Positions 32,258 through 41,747 of a stretch of 64,000 nucleotides of DNA are shown piece by piece. The position numbers and the translations under genes are program-made. Each line of letters begins with the position of its first letter. The first letter of the stretch is position 1. The stretch comes from an uncultured Pelagibacteraceae bacterium (GTDB lineage Bacteria > Pseudomonadota > Alphaproteobacteria > Pelagibacterales > Pelagibacteraceae), in contig CACIKJ010000003.1 in assembly GCA_902587215.1 (NCBI GenBank), forward strand, positions 1 through 64,000, given 5' to 3'. The notes beneath the pieces were generated by a model that saw nothing but the letters and a program-made list of their open reading frames with translations, ran no database searches and was not told the origin of the DNA.

Positions 32258-32385
32258 AAAAAAGAAATTTTATTGCAAAAGATTTATTATCGAGAAAATT
32301 TAGTCAAAAAAAAGTAAAACCGAAAAAAGGTAAAGGAAGTTTTAAAAGAAAAAAAACTAAAGTCTCGCACCAATTTGCTGAATAA
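32254..32385 (+). CDS. Small basic protein, ArfA-like (alternative ribosome-rescue factor) candidate
   Basis: Absent from ORF track (43 aa): MKKRNFIAKDLLSRKFSQKKVKPKKGKGSFKRKKTKVSHQFAE. Core matches the ArfA pattern (E. coli [19 protein letters not shown], recalled). ATGA coupling to the upstream gene. Confidence 0.65.
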   Translation: MKKRNFIAKDLLSRKFSQKKVKPKKGKGSFKRKKTKVSHQFAE

Positions 32386-33286
32386 CCTTAGAAGACATTT
32401 CAGTACCTTTGTTTAAACTTTCTTCAATCGATAGATTATTGACATAACCATGGAGAAAACCTGCGGCAAATAAATCTCCTGCACCTGTAAGATCTACAAT
32501 TTTTAGATTTTTGTTAACACCACATTCAATAATATTTTCACCTTTAATTGCTATAGCACCTTTTTCTCCTCTAGTAATAACTATTAATTTATTCAGTTGT
32601 TTAGAAAAATTTACCACTTCCTCAAAATTTTTAGCCTCTATAAGAGAGCTTATTTCTTGCTCATTAGCAAAAGTGACATCTAGTTTGTTTTTTACTAATT
32701 CTAAAAAATGAGGTTTGTGTCTATCAACACAAAACTGATCAGACAGCGACATCGCGACTTTCCTTGCATTACTAATTGCTTTATCAAACGCTTTTTTAGG
32801 TTCCCCCTCATCCCAAAGATAACCCTCCAAGAATATGATTTCACTTTTTCTAATTGCATCCGAATTAACATCATTTTCATCTATTTTTCCAGCAGTTCCT
32901 AAAAATGTGCACATCGTTCTTTCAGAGTCTGGTGTAACTAATATCAAACAAGTTCCTGTAGGTAATTCTTCTTTTTTTTTTGAATAAAAATACTCTACGT
33001 TTTCTTTTTTTAGTCCCTCCTCATATTTGCTACCAAAATCGTCATCAGAAACTTTTCCTATAAAACCTACTTTGTTTCCTAGCTGTGCTATACCAACAAT
33101 AGAATTCGCAACAGATCCACCAGAGACGGTTTTTTCAATTTTAAGATTATTTAATAAATTTTTGAATTCACTTTCGTCAAAAATTAATTTCATAGTACTT
33201 TTTGTAAGACCATTTTGATTAATAAAATTTTCATCAACTTTGCAAATGACATCGACGATTGCATTTCCAATTCCTAAAATTTTCAT
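32357..33286 (-). CDS. PfkB family carbohydrate/adenosine kinase
   Basis: GGSVANSIVGIAQLGNKVGFIGKV, DLTGAGDLFAAGFLHG. Confidence 0.93.
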   Translation of the reverse strand: MKILGIGNAIVDVICKVDENFINQNGLTKSTMKLIFDESEFKNLLNNLKIEKTVSGGSVANSIVGIAQLGNKVGFIGKVSDDDFGSKYEEGLKKENVEYFYSKKKEELPTGTCLILVTPDSERTMCTFLGTAGKIDENDVNSDAIRKSEIIFLEGYLWDEGEPKKAFDKAISNARKVAMSLSDQFCVDRHKPHFLELVKNKLDVTFANEQEISSLIEAKNFEEVVNFSKQLNKLIVITRGEKGAIAIKGENIIECGVNKNLKIVDLTGAGDLFAAGFLHGYVNNLSIEESLNKGTEMSSKVIQQIGARL

Positions 33287-33288
33287 AA

Positions 33289-33945
33289 TTAAGCTTTCTT
33301 AGTTATTATTGGTTTTTTTCTTTTAGGATAACAACTAGTACAAATTTTACAAGATATTCCATAACAATCTCTCGCCTTACAATATTCTCTTCCATAATAA
33401 ATAATTTGTAGATGGAGTTTATTCCAACATTTTTTTGGAAATAAGCGCTTCAAGTCCTTCTCTGTTTGCACAACGCTTTTTCCACTTGTAAGTCCCCATC
33501 TTTGAGCAAGCCTGTGAATATGAGTATCAACCGGAAAAGCTGGATAGCCAAAACCTTGGGACATTACCACACTAGCAGTTTTATGCCCCACACCTGGTAA
33601 CTCCTCTAATTGGTCAAAAGTTTTAGGTACTTTGCCTTTGTATTTTTCTACCAATGTTTTAGATAAATTATAAACGCTTTTGGCCTTAACTCTAAATATA
33701 CCAATGCTTTTTATTAATTTTTCAATTTTTTTTCTTCCAAGTTTAACGAAATGCTTGGGTTTATTATACTTTGGATAAATATTTTTTGTTACATTATTTA
33801 CATTAACATCGGTACATTGAGCAGATAAAAGAACAGATATTAATAGGGTAAATATATTTCTATGTTTAAGAGGAATTGGAGTTGTTGGGTAAGTCTTATT
33901 TAAAATTTTAAGAACAATCTTTGCTCTTTGAATTTCATTCATCAA
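33289..33945 (-). CDS. nth: Endonuclease III
   Basis: LLSAQCTDVNVN, LPGVGHKTASVV, FPVDTHIHRLAQRWGL, four-Cys Fe-S cluster CYGISCKICTSCYP. Confidence 0.97.
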   Translation of the reverse strand: MMNEIQRAKIVLKILNKTYPTTPIPLKHRNIFTLLISVLLSAQCTDVNVNNVTKNIYPKYNKPKHFVKLGRKKIEKLIKSIGIFRVKAKSVYNLSKTLVEKYKGKVPKTFDQLEELPGVGHKTASVVMSQGFGYPAFPVDTHIHRLAQRWGLTSGKSVVQTEKDLKRLFPKKCWNKLHLQIIYYGREYCKARDCYGISCKICTSCYPKRKKPIITKKA

Positions 33946-34718
33946 TTAAAATTTAAAAGATTTCGCATAGAATACAGGCCAGGCTTCTTATTTTTAAGCC
34001 ATTTTGCCGCTGTTAAAGCTCCCTCAGAGTAAAGAGCTCGATCGAAAGCTTCATGGTTAAGAGTAATAATTTCTTTACCACTTGAGAATTTTACTTCATG
34101 TTCACCGATTATTTCTCCCTTTCGAATTGAATTAAAATTAATCTTATTTCCATAGGGAAAAGATTTTTTATTCAAATATTTTTTTCCAATTATTTTGTAA
34201 AAATTTTTATTTTTGCCAACTGCAATGCCTTTCCCTAACATTAGAGCAGTGCCAGACGGATGATCTTTTTTGTGTCTATGATGAACTTCGAAAATTTTGC
34301 TGAGATAATTACTCCCAAGAGATGCGGATGTGATTTCTGTTAAGTACATTAAAAGATTAATACCTAAGCTCATATTTCCTGCTTTTAAAATTGGTATTTT
34401 TTTTGAGTATTTCTTAATTATATTTTCTTCTTTTTTTGTAAAACCAGTTGTTCCAATAACTACTCTCTTTTTCATTTTAGCAGCTATCTTTAAAATTTCT
34501 AAAGTACATTTTGGAATTGTAAAATCAATTATAACATCGGTATTTTTAAAAGTTTTTTCATTGTTTATACTCATACCAATTCCATGAATTTTTTTATTAA
34601 CTAATTTACTTTCAGTAACAGCAGAAATTTCAAAATTATTATTTGATTTTGCAGATTTAATTATTTGCTTACCCATTCTTCCCATACATCCAGTAATTGC
34701 TAATTTTATTTTTTTCAT
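33942..34718 (-). CDS. dapB: 4-hydroxy-tetrahydrodipicolinate reductase
   Basis: ITGCMGRMGKQII, VIGTTGFTK, EVHHRHKKDHPSGTAL. Confidence 0.97.
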   Translation of the reverse strand: MKKIKLAITGCMGRMGKQIIKSAKSNNNFEISAVTESKLVNKKIHGIGMSINNEKTFKNTDVIIDFTIPKCTLEILKIAAKMKKRVVIGTTGFTKKEENIIKKYSKKIPILKAGNMSLGINLLMYLTEITSASLGSNYLSKIFEVHHRHKKDHPSGTALMLGKGIAVGKNKNFYKIIGKKYLNKKSFPYGNKINFNSIRKGEIIGEHEVKFSSGKEIITLNHEAFDRALYSEGALTAAKWLKNKKPGLYSMRNLLNFN

Positions 34719-34755
34719 TTGATAGACTTAATATGATTAGACTATATAAAATAGT

Positions 34756-35883
34756 TTAGTTTTTCCAGAAACTTTTGGCTTTTTGGAAGAATTTTTTAAT
34801 GCTTGGATTAGATCTTTCATTTTCAATTTCTCTAAATTTTTCAAGCAATTCTTTTTGTTTGTTGTTAAGATTAACTGGAACTTCAGTATTTACTTGAACA
34901 TAGAGATCTCCATATCCACTGCCTCTTATCAAAGGCATTCCTTTTTCTCTTAATCTAAATTGTTTTCCAGATTGCGTTCCTGCAGGAATTTTAATTTTGG
35001 CTTTACTGCCATCTATTGTTGGTATCTCAATTGATGTTCCAAGAGCTGCATCTGCAATAGATATGGGAAATTCAAAGAAAAGATTTTCGTCTGATCTTTT
35101 AAATAGTTCGTGAGAATAAACATTTATAAACAAATATAAATCTCCATTTCCTGCTCCTCTTGATCCAGCCTCACCTTTTCCAGATAGTCTAATTCTAGTA
35201 CCGTCGTCTACTCCTTTAGGAATAGTCACAGATAATCTTTTAGTTGCTTGTTTTTTTCCTTGTCCCCCACAACTCGTACAAGGATGAGTTATTTGTTCTC
35301 CTGCACCTCCACATTGTGGGCAAGTTTGTTGAACAGTAAAAAAACCTTGATTGGTTCTTACTTGTCCTCTTCCACCACACATAGAACATGAACCTGCGTC
35401 GTGACCAGGTTTTGATCCACTTCCAGTGCAAGTATTACATTTTTCTGATGTAGAAAATTTGATGTCTTGTTTTTTACCCTTGTAAGCTTCTTCTAAAGTT
35501 ATTGATAAATCGTATCTTAAATCTGATCCTCTATAGTTTGTTCTCCTACCTCTTCTGCGTCCGCCACCAAATCCCTCTCCAAAAAAATCTTCAAAAATAT
35601 CTGAAAAGTGACTTGAGAAATCAAAGTCTGAAAATCCACCTTGGCCTCTTCCACCGTTTTCAAATGCTGCATGACCAAAATTATCGTAGCTTTGCTTTCT
35701 CTCCGAGTTTGATAATACGTGATAAGCTTCAGATGCTTCTTTAAATTTTTCTTCAGCAGATTTGTCATTGGGATTTTTATCTGGGTGATATTTTACTGCG
35801 AGCTTTCTATAAGCTGACTTAATTTGATCTGCCGAGGCTGATTTATTAATGCCTAAAACTTCGTAGTAATCTCTTTTTGCCAT
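34756..35883 (-). CDS. dnaJ: Chaperone DnaJ
   Basis: J domain with HPD, G/F region, four CxxCxGxG zinc repeats. Confidence 0.99.
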   Translation of the reverse strand: MAKRDYYEVLGINKSASADQIKSAYRKLAVKYHPDKNPNDKSAEEKFKEASEAYHVLSNSERKQSYDNFGHAAFENGGRGQGGFSDFDFSSHFSDIFEDFFGEGFGGGRRRGRRTNYRGSDLRYDLSITLEEAYKGKKQDIKFSTSEKCNTCTGSGSKPGHDAGSCSMCGGRGQVRTNQGFFTVQQTCPQCGGAGEQITHPCTSCGGQGKKQATKRLSVTIPKGVDDGTRIRLSGKGEAGSRGAGNGDLYLFINVYSHELFKRSDENLFFEFPISIADAALGTSIEIPTIDGSKAKIKIPAGTQSGKQFRLREKGMPLIRGSGYGDLYVQVNTEVPVNLNNKQKELLEKFREIENERSNPSIKKFFQKAKSFWKN

Positions 35884-35909
35884 AAATTAATTATAGACAA
35901 ACAGTTGTT

Positions 35910-37829
35910 TTAAGCGCTCTTCTCTTTATTTTCGTCTTTTACTTCCTCAAAATCAGCATCAACAACATTATCGTCTTTTTTATCACCTTTATTTGAATCG
36001 TTTTTATTTTCAGGTTTGGCACTTTGTTGTGATTTATATATAGCCTCACCTAGTTTCATTGATGCCTGAACAAGATCTTGAGTTTTCTTTGTAATTTCCT
36101 CAACATCAGTTCCTTTTAAAGCATTTCTCAAGTTAGCAGACGCATCTTCAATAGCTTTTTTATCAGTTTCAGAAACTTTAGATCCATGTTCTTTAAGATT
36201 CTTTTCTGTTGAATGAAGAAGAGTATCAGCTTGGTTTCTTGCATCTACTGCTTCCCTTTTCTTTTTATCTGCATCTTTATTTGCTTCAGCTTCTTTAACC
36301 ATTTTGTTTATTTCTTCGTCGCTTAATCCACCAGAAGCTTGAATTTGAATTTTTTGTTCTTTACCAGTTCCTTTATCTTTAGCAGAAACGTTTACAATTC
36401 CGTTAGCATCAATATCAAATGTAACTTCAATTTGTGGGACACCTCTTGGTGCAGGCGCTATACCAACAAGTTCAAAGTTTCCTAATAACTTATTGTCTGA
36501 TGCCATTTCTCTTTCTCCTTGAAGAACCCTAATTGATACAGCGGGTTGATTATCTTCGGCGGTAGAAAAAACTTGGCTTTTCTTGGTTGGTATTGTTGTA
36601 TTCTTATCAATTAATTTAGTCGATACACCCCCAAGTGTTTCAATTCCTAACGATAAAGGTGTTACATCTAATAAAAGAACATCTTTTACATCACCTTGTA
36701 AAACACCAGCCTGGATAGCAGCTCCCATAGCAACAACTTCATCTGGGTTTACAGATTTATTTGGGTCTTTACCAAAAAAACTTTTAACTTCCTCAATCAC
36801 TTTTGGCATTCTAGTCATTCCGCCAACTAAAACTATTTCATCAATTTCACCCGCTGACAGACCCGCATCTTTTAATGCAGTTTTGCAAGGTGGAAGAGTT
36901 TTGGAAATTAAATCTTCAACTAAAGCCTCAAGTTTTGCTCTAGTCATTTTTAAATTTATGTGTTTTGGTCCAGTTTTATCGGCTGTAATAAACGGTAAAT
37001 TTATTTCAGTTTGTGTGGCAGATGAAAGCTCAATTTTTGCTTTTTCAGCAGCTTCCTTTAATCTTTGTAATGCAAGTTTATCAGACTTTAAATCTATACC
37101 ACTTTCTTTTTTAAATTCGCTTAATAAATAATTTACAATAGCATTATCAAAATCTTCACCTCCTAGAAAAGTATCTCCATTAGTAGATTTAACTTCAAAA
37201 ACACCATCACCAAGCTCAAGTATTGATACATCAAATGTTCCACCACCTAAGTCATACACAGCAATTTTCTTATTTGTTTTTTTATCCAAACCATAAGCAA
37301 GTGAAGCTGCAGTTGGCTCATTAATAATTCTTAAAACTTCAAGACCAGCAATTTTTCCCGCATCTTTTGTTGCTTGTCTTTGAGCATCATTGAAATAGGC
37401 AGGCACTGTAATAACGGCCTTACTTACTGCTTGACCTAAATATTTTTCGGCTGTTTCTTTCATTTTTTGTAAGACAAACGCTGATATCTGTGAGGGAGAA
37501 TATTTTTTACCTTTAGCTTCTATCCACGCGTCGCTATTGTCTGCTTTAATTATTTTGTATGGAGCAGTTTCAATATCCTTTTTAACCGTAGGATCTTCAA
37601 AATTTCTGCCAATCAATCTTTTTACTGCAAAAATTGTATTTTCAGGATTTGTAACTGCCTGTCTTTTTGCTGGTTGTCCTACTAGTTTTTCATCTTCGTC
37701 ATTAAACGCGACAACTGAAGGAGTTGTTCTTGCACCCTCAGCATTTTCTAAAACTTTAGCTTGTGCACCGTCCATTATTGCTACACAAGAGTTTGTTGTT
37801 CCAAGATCTATTCCAATTACTTTACTCAT
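35910..37829 (-). CDS. dnaK: Chaperone DnaK (Hsp70)
   Basis: [39 protein letters not shown]-terminal [11 protein letters not shown]. Confidence 0.99.
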   Translation of the reverse strand: MSKVIGIDLGTTNSCVAIMDGAQAKVLENAEGARTTPSVVAFNDEDEKLVGQPAKRQAVTNPENTIFAVKRLIGRNFEDPTVKKDIETAPYKIIKADNSDAWIEAKGKKYSPSQISAFVLQKMKETAEKYLGQAVSKAVITVPAYFNDAQRQATKDAGKIAGLEVLRIINEPTAASLAYGLDKKTNKKIAVYDLGGGTFDVSILELGDGVFEVKSTNGDTFLGGEDFDNAIVNYLLSEFKKESGIDLKSDKLALQRLKEAAEKAKIELSSATQTEINLPFITADKTGPKHINLKMTRAKLEALVEDLISKTLPPCKTALKDAGLSAGEIDEIVLVGGMTRMPKVIEEVKSFFGKDPNKSVNPDEVVAMGAAIQAGVLQGDVKDVLLLDVTPLSLGIETLGGVSTKLIDKNTTIPTKKSQVFSTAEDNQPAVSIRVLQGEREMASDNKLLGNFELVGIAPAPRGVPQIEVTFDIDANGIVNVSAKDKGTGKEQKIQIQASGGLSDEEINKMVKEAEANKDADKKKREAVDARNQADTLLHSTEKNLKEHGSKVSETDKKAIEDASANLRNALKGTDVEEITKKTQDLVQASMKLGEAIYKSQQSAKPENKNDSNKGDKKDDNVVDADFEEVKDENKEKSA

Positions 37830-37846
37830 TATTTTTACTCCATTTC

Positions 37847-37874
37847 ATATATGTTCAATTTTTTTAACTACAAG
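37847..37874 (-). promoter_or_regulatory. Candidate RpoH-type heat-shock promoter of dnaK
   Basis: Minus strand CTTG-N17-CATATAT, one mismatch from the alphaproteobacterial sigma-32 consensus CTTG-N17/18-CYTATNT (recalled); a GGAG SD lies between it and the dnaK ATG. Confidence 0.4.
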
Positions 37875-37878
37875 TCAT

Positions 37879-38508
37879 TTACTCACTTTTTTTGGTCTCT
37901 TTTTCCTTGTTTTCACTTAAATTGTCGTCTTTTTTAACTGTTTTTTTCGCTACACCAACTAATGAAGGTCGTAAAAGTCTATCTTTCATCATAAATCCTC
38001 TTTGGATCTCTTGAACAATTATACCATTTTCCTTACTTTCATCTTCGATTTCCATCATTGCCTGATGCAGGTTTGGATCCATTTTTTTACCTAAAGCCTC
38101 GATTGGATAGATATTATTTTTTTTAAGAATAGACATCATGTCTTTAAATATAATTTCTAAATGATCAATTATTTTTTTTGATGCCTCTGAATTCTTTATA
38201 CTTTCATCACTCTCAATAGTGGTCTTGGATCTCTCAAGATTATCAATTAGGTTTAGTGTTTCTTTAGCTAAGGAAAATCCACCGTACTCAAAGGCATCAT
38301 CTCTCTCTTTTTCATACCTTCTTCTTTGATTTTCCATCTCTGCATATTGCCTTACAATTTTCTCCTCTAATTCTAAAATTTTATCTTCATTAGATATTTC
38401 TTCAATTTTTTCTCCCTCGGCTTTTTTGGTTTGTTCAACAGACTCATCTAATTTATTGTTTTCATTAGAGTTTGAATTTATCAGATCTTCAGTCTTTTCT
38501 TTTTCCAT
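37879..38508 (-). CDS. grpE: Nucleotide exchange factor GrpE
   Basis: RQYAEMENQRRRYEKERDDAF, NLHQAMMEIED, IVQEIQRGFMMKDRLLRPSLVGVAK. Confidence 0.97.
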   Translation of the reverse strand: MEKEKTEDLINSNSNENNKLDESVEQTKKAEGEKIEEISNEDKILELEEKIVRQYAEMENQRRRYEKERDDAFEYGGFSLAKETLNLIDNLERSKTTIESDESIKNSEASKKIIDHLEIIFKDMMSILKKNNIYPIEALGKKMDPNLHQAMMEIEDESKENGIIVQEIQRGFMMKDRLLRPSLVGVAKKTVKKDDNLSENKEKETKKSE

Positions 38509-38549
38509 AATCGGTATATGGTAAGAAAATTCACAATTTCCAGATATAT

Positions 38550-39143
38550 ATGAAAAAAATTAATGAATTGATTTTAGGCACAAATAATCAAGGAAAAGTA
38601 AGAGAAATTAAGAAATTACTACCAAAAAAAGTGTCTATAGAAACTCCAAAAGGACTTAATATAAAGAGTCCCAAAGAGACAGGAGTTTCATTTTTAGAAA
38701 ATTCTCTTATCAAAGCCAAATACTTTTCAAAAAAAACTCAAAAAGTCTGTTTAGCCGATGACTCAGGATTAGAAATAGATATTTTGAATAAATTACCAGG
38801 TATATATTCTGCAAGATGGGCAGGTCCACAATCAGATTTCAAAATAGCAATTAGAAAGGTTTACAGGGAGCTTAAAAGAAAAAAAGTAAATTTAAAAAAA
38901 AATATTAAATGTAGATTTATTTGTGCACTAACTATTTATTGGCCAGGTGGAAAATTTTATCAATCTCAAGGAATCATAAATGGTAAAATATCTGTTAAAT
39001 CAAAAGGTACAAGAGGTTTTGGTTATGATCCTATATTTATTCCAAAAGGATATAAAGTCACTTTTGGTCAAATGTTATTTTCAAAAAAATCTAAGATAGA
39101 TCACCGGTATAAAGCATTTAAAAAAATTAAAAAATTTTTTTAA
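38550..39143 (+). CDS. rdgB: RdgB/HAM1 family dITP/XTP pyrophosphatase
   Basis: LILGTNNQGKVREIKKLL, LADDSGLEIDILNKLPGIYSARWAG, GFGYDPIFIPKGY. Confidence 0.96.
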   Translation: MKKINELILGTNNQGKVREIKKLLPKKVSIETPKGLNIKSPKETGVSFLENSLIKAKYFSKKTQKVCLADDSGLEIDILNKLPGIYSARWAGPQSDFKIAIRKVYRELKRKKVNLKKNIKCRFICALTIYWPGGKFYQSQGIINGKISVKSKGTRGFGYDPIFIPKGYKVTFGQMLFSKKSKIDHRYKAFKKIKKFF

Positions 39144-40278
39144 TTTGTTTATTATCAATGACATAAAAATTTAACTTGTGAGTTATAATGTTTTTATCAA
39201 TTTCAAAAATTCCAATTTTTCCTTTAAAGGAATTTTTCTTATAAAAAATATCTTTGTTTAAAACAAAATTATTTTTAAAAAGTAAATAGTAAACTAAACC
39301 AGTTAAGTCATAACTTAGAAAAGCAATTTGATTTGAGTTACTATCAAAATTTTCTTTATATTTTCTCAAATAATCTGCATAATTTTCGTAATTTACTGAT
39401 GGAAAATATATAGGCTGTATCATGTACTCATTAATTAAACTTTTATCGAACCATTGATTTAAAGTTATATATTTAACTCTAGTGGGTGGTATATCGGTAT
39501 AAATTAATGAAGTAGCAACACTCTTCAATGACTCTTCAAAATCTGCAATTATTACTGAGTCAAAATTAATTCCTCCAATTGTATCAAGCATTTCAAGTTG
39601 AGCTATTTTCTTTTCTTTGTTTGAATCACTAGAATTCTTAACTCTTTTTATTTCATCTAATAAATTCTGTTTTCTAATTCTATATCTCGTAACATCCTCA
39701 ATTTGTTTTGTGATTAGTGTTGGGTCTTGATCATAATAAAATTTATCTTTAAGTTTTATTTTAGATTTTTTCACGCCAGTTTTAATTTCACTCAAAATAT
39801 CATTATTGGGTGCAAATAAATAACTTCTTTCAATTTCTTCTAAAGTTTGGAATTTTTTTATTGCATTAAATTGAGATATAGAATTAACCCCGGCACTTAT
39901 AATATTTTTCTTAGTACTATCGATTTTATTAGTAAATGATAAAAAAATTAAATCATTGTTGAGAGCATCTAATTTAATTGTATTTTTTTTAAATATTGGA
40001 CCGATTATTATTTTAACACCTTCTTTATACAACTGTTGAGAAACTTCAAAAGTATCATCAGGATTATTTTTGCTATCTTTAGGTATTATGACGATTTTAC
40101 TATCATCAATATCATTTATGGCTAGTCTCACAGACTTTAAAATACTATCCCCAAGATTTTTAAATTCCCCGGATAAAGGTACTACTAAACCAATTTTAAT
40201 TTTATCATTTGCATATGTATTAAATGAAAAAAATATTATAACTGTAAGAAGTGTAAAAAATTTAATTAGATATTTCAT
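39127..40278 (-). CDS. Penicillin-binding protein activator / LppC-type periplasmic-binding protein
   Basis: KIGLVVPLSGEFKNLGDSILKSVRLAIND; signal peptide; adjacent to rsmI as in alphaproteobacteria. Confidence 0.8.
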   Translation of the reverse strand: MKYLIKFFTLLTVIIFFSFNTYANDKIKIGLVVPLSGEFKNLGDSILKSVRLAINDIDDSKIVIIPKDSKNNPDDTFEVSQQLYKEGVKIIIGPIFKKNTIKLDALNNDLIFLSFTNKIDSTKKNIISAGVNSISQFNAIKKFQTLEEIERSYLFAPNNDILSEIKTGVKKSKIKLKDKFYYDQDPTLITKQIEDVTRYRIRKQNLLDEIKRVKNSSDSNKEKKIAQLEMLDTIGGINFDSVIIADFEESLKSVATSLIYTDIPPTRVKYITLNQWFDKSLINEYMIQPIYFPSVNYENYADYLRKYKENFDSNSNQIAFLSYDLTGLVYYLLFKNNFVLNKDIFYKKNSFKGKIGIFEIDKNIITHKLNFYVIDNKQIKKIF

Positions 40279-40305
40279 TTTATTATAAATATTATAGCCT
40301 AGGTT

Positions 40306-41160
40306 ATGACAGTTAAAGAAGACAAAAATAAGATTGAAAGCGGATTATATATTGTTTCGACACCTATAGGTAATCTAAAAGACATAACACTAAGGGCTAT
40401 CGATATACTTAAAAAGTCCAATCTAATTCTATGTGAGGACACCAGGGTTTCAAAAAAGTTATTATCTTTTTATGAAATAAAAACTAAAATTATTTCAAAT
40501 CATAAATTTAATGAAAAAAGCAATTTGCAGAAAGTCTTAAACATTCTAAAAGATGATCAAATTGTTTCAGTTATTTCTGATGCTGGAACGCCTGCCATTT
40601 CTGATCCTGGTAGATTACTAATAAGTAGTTGTATAAAGGAAAAAATATCAATTTTTCCAGTGCCTGGACCATCTGCAATCCTTGCGTCCTTGTCTGTATC
40701 TGGTTTCTCAGACCAATTCTACTTTCACGGTTTTTTACCTGACAAATTAAATTCAATAAAAAAAGATTTTGATTTTTTTAAAAATATAAATACTTCTATT
40801 GTTTTTTTCATTTCTGCGAGAAAGTTATTTAAAATTTTTGAAGTATTGAAGGAATATTTTGCTGATAGAGAAATATTAATTTCTAGGGAGATAACTAAAA
40901 TGCATGAAACTTTTTATAGAGGCAGAGTATCAGAAATTGATAATTTTAATTTTAATCCTAAAGGAGAGGTGACTATTGTAATTTCAGAAAAAAAAGATCA
41001 AAATAATAAACAAAATTTAAGCGAATCAGATAAAAAAAGAATTGAAAAATTAATTATTAATAAATCAATAAAAGATATAGTTCGCATAATTTCACAAGAA
41101 AAAAATATTTCAAAATCAAAAATTTATAATTATTGTCTAAAAGTTAAAAATGAAAAATAA
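40306..41160 (+). CDS. rsmI: 16S rRNA (cytidine1402-2'-O)-methyltransferase RsmI
   Basis: GLYIVSTPIGNLKDITLRAIDIL, CEDTRVSKKLL, SDAGTPAISDPG. Confidence 0.97.
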   Translation: MTVKEDKNKIESGLYIVSTPIGNLKDITLRAIDILKKSNLILCEDTRVSKKLLSFYEIKTKIISNHKFNEKSNLQKVLNILKDDQIVSVISDAGTPAISDPGRLLISSCIKEKISIFPVPGPSAILASLSVSGFSDQFYFHGFLPDKLNSIKKDFDFFKNINTSIVFFISARKLFKIFEVLKEYFADREILISREITKMHETFYRGRVSEIDNFNFNPKGEVTIVISEKKDQNNKQNLSESDKKRIEKLIINKSIKDIVRIISQEKNISKSKIYNYCLKVKNEK

Positions 41161-41743
41161 TTTTATCATAATAGTACTTATTTCAATTTTTTTGAGCTCT
41201 TGCGTTGGTACCTCTTCTACAGGAGTTTTTGGAACAGGTGTTACTATTGCAATGGATCCAAGGACTTTAGGTACTCAAATTGATGATTCAATAATGGATA
41301 AAACCTTAGATGCAAAACTTATATCTTTAAATAAAAACTATTTACTAAATGTTAGGACAAAAATAATTGATGGAAGAATTTTTATTACTGGTAAGGTTGA
41401 TTCTTTAGAGGAAAAATTAAAAATCACTAAGATTGCGTGGGAAACTAAGGGCGCAAGATCTGTAAAAAATGATTTAAAAATAAAAGATCAGTTCAATTTT
41501 AAACAATCAGCTAAAGATGTTCTTATTACGTCTCAGTTAAGGACAGCATTAATATTCAACAAAAATACAAAAGCTGTAAATTACAATATAGATACATATA
41601 AAAGAAAAATATATATATATGGAATAGCTGAAACCAAAGATGAAAGAGAAGAAGTTATAAAAGAGGCAAAAGAAATATTGGATGTTGAAGATGTTATAGC
41701 TAGCATTTTGCTAGTTGATGACTTAAGAGTAATCAAAGACTGA
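41150..41743 (+). CDS. BON-domain lipoprotein
   Basis: Lipobox LSSC; two BON-like repeats (IIDGRIFITGKVDSLEEK, ...IYIYGIAETKDEREEV). Confidence 0.85.
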   Translation: MKNNFIIIVLISIFLSSCVGTSSTGVFGTGVTIAMDPRTLGTQIDDSIMDKTLDAKLISLNKNYLLNVRTKIIDGRIFITGKVDSLEEKLKITKIAWETKGARSVKNDLKIKDQFNFKQSAKDVLITSQLRTALIFNKNTKAVNYNIDTYKRKIYIYGIAETKDEREEVIKEAKEILDVEDVIASILLVDDLRVIKD

Positions 41744-41747
41744 TTTA

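Noticed and set aside
36583-37131. Long antisense ORF (182 aa) opposite dnaK, and other ORF-track entries opposite strong genes (e.g. 5947-6321, 42154-42492, 57481-57798, 62932-63276)
   Set aside because: Shadow ORFs: low-complexity Ser/Ile/Phe-rich translations, no recognisable domain, entirely within confidently assigned genes on the other strand
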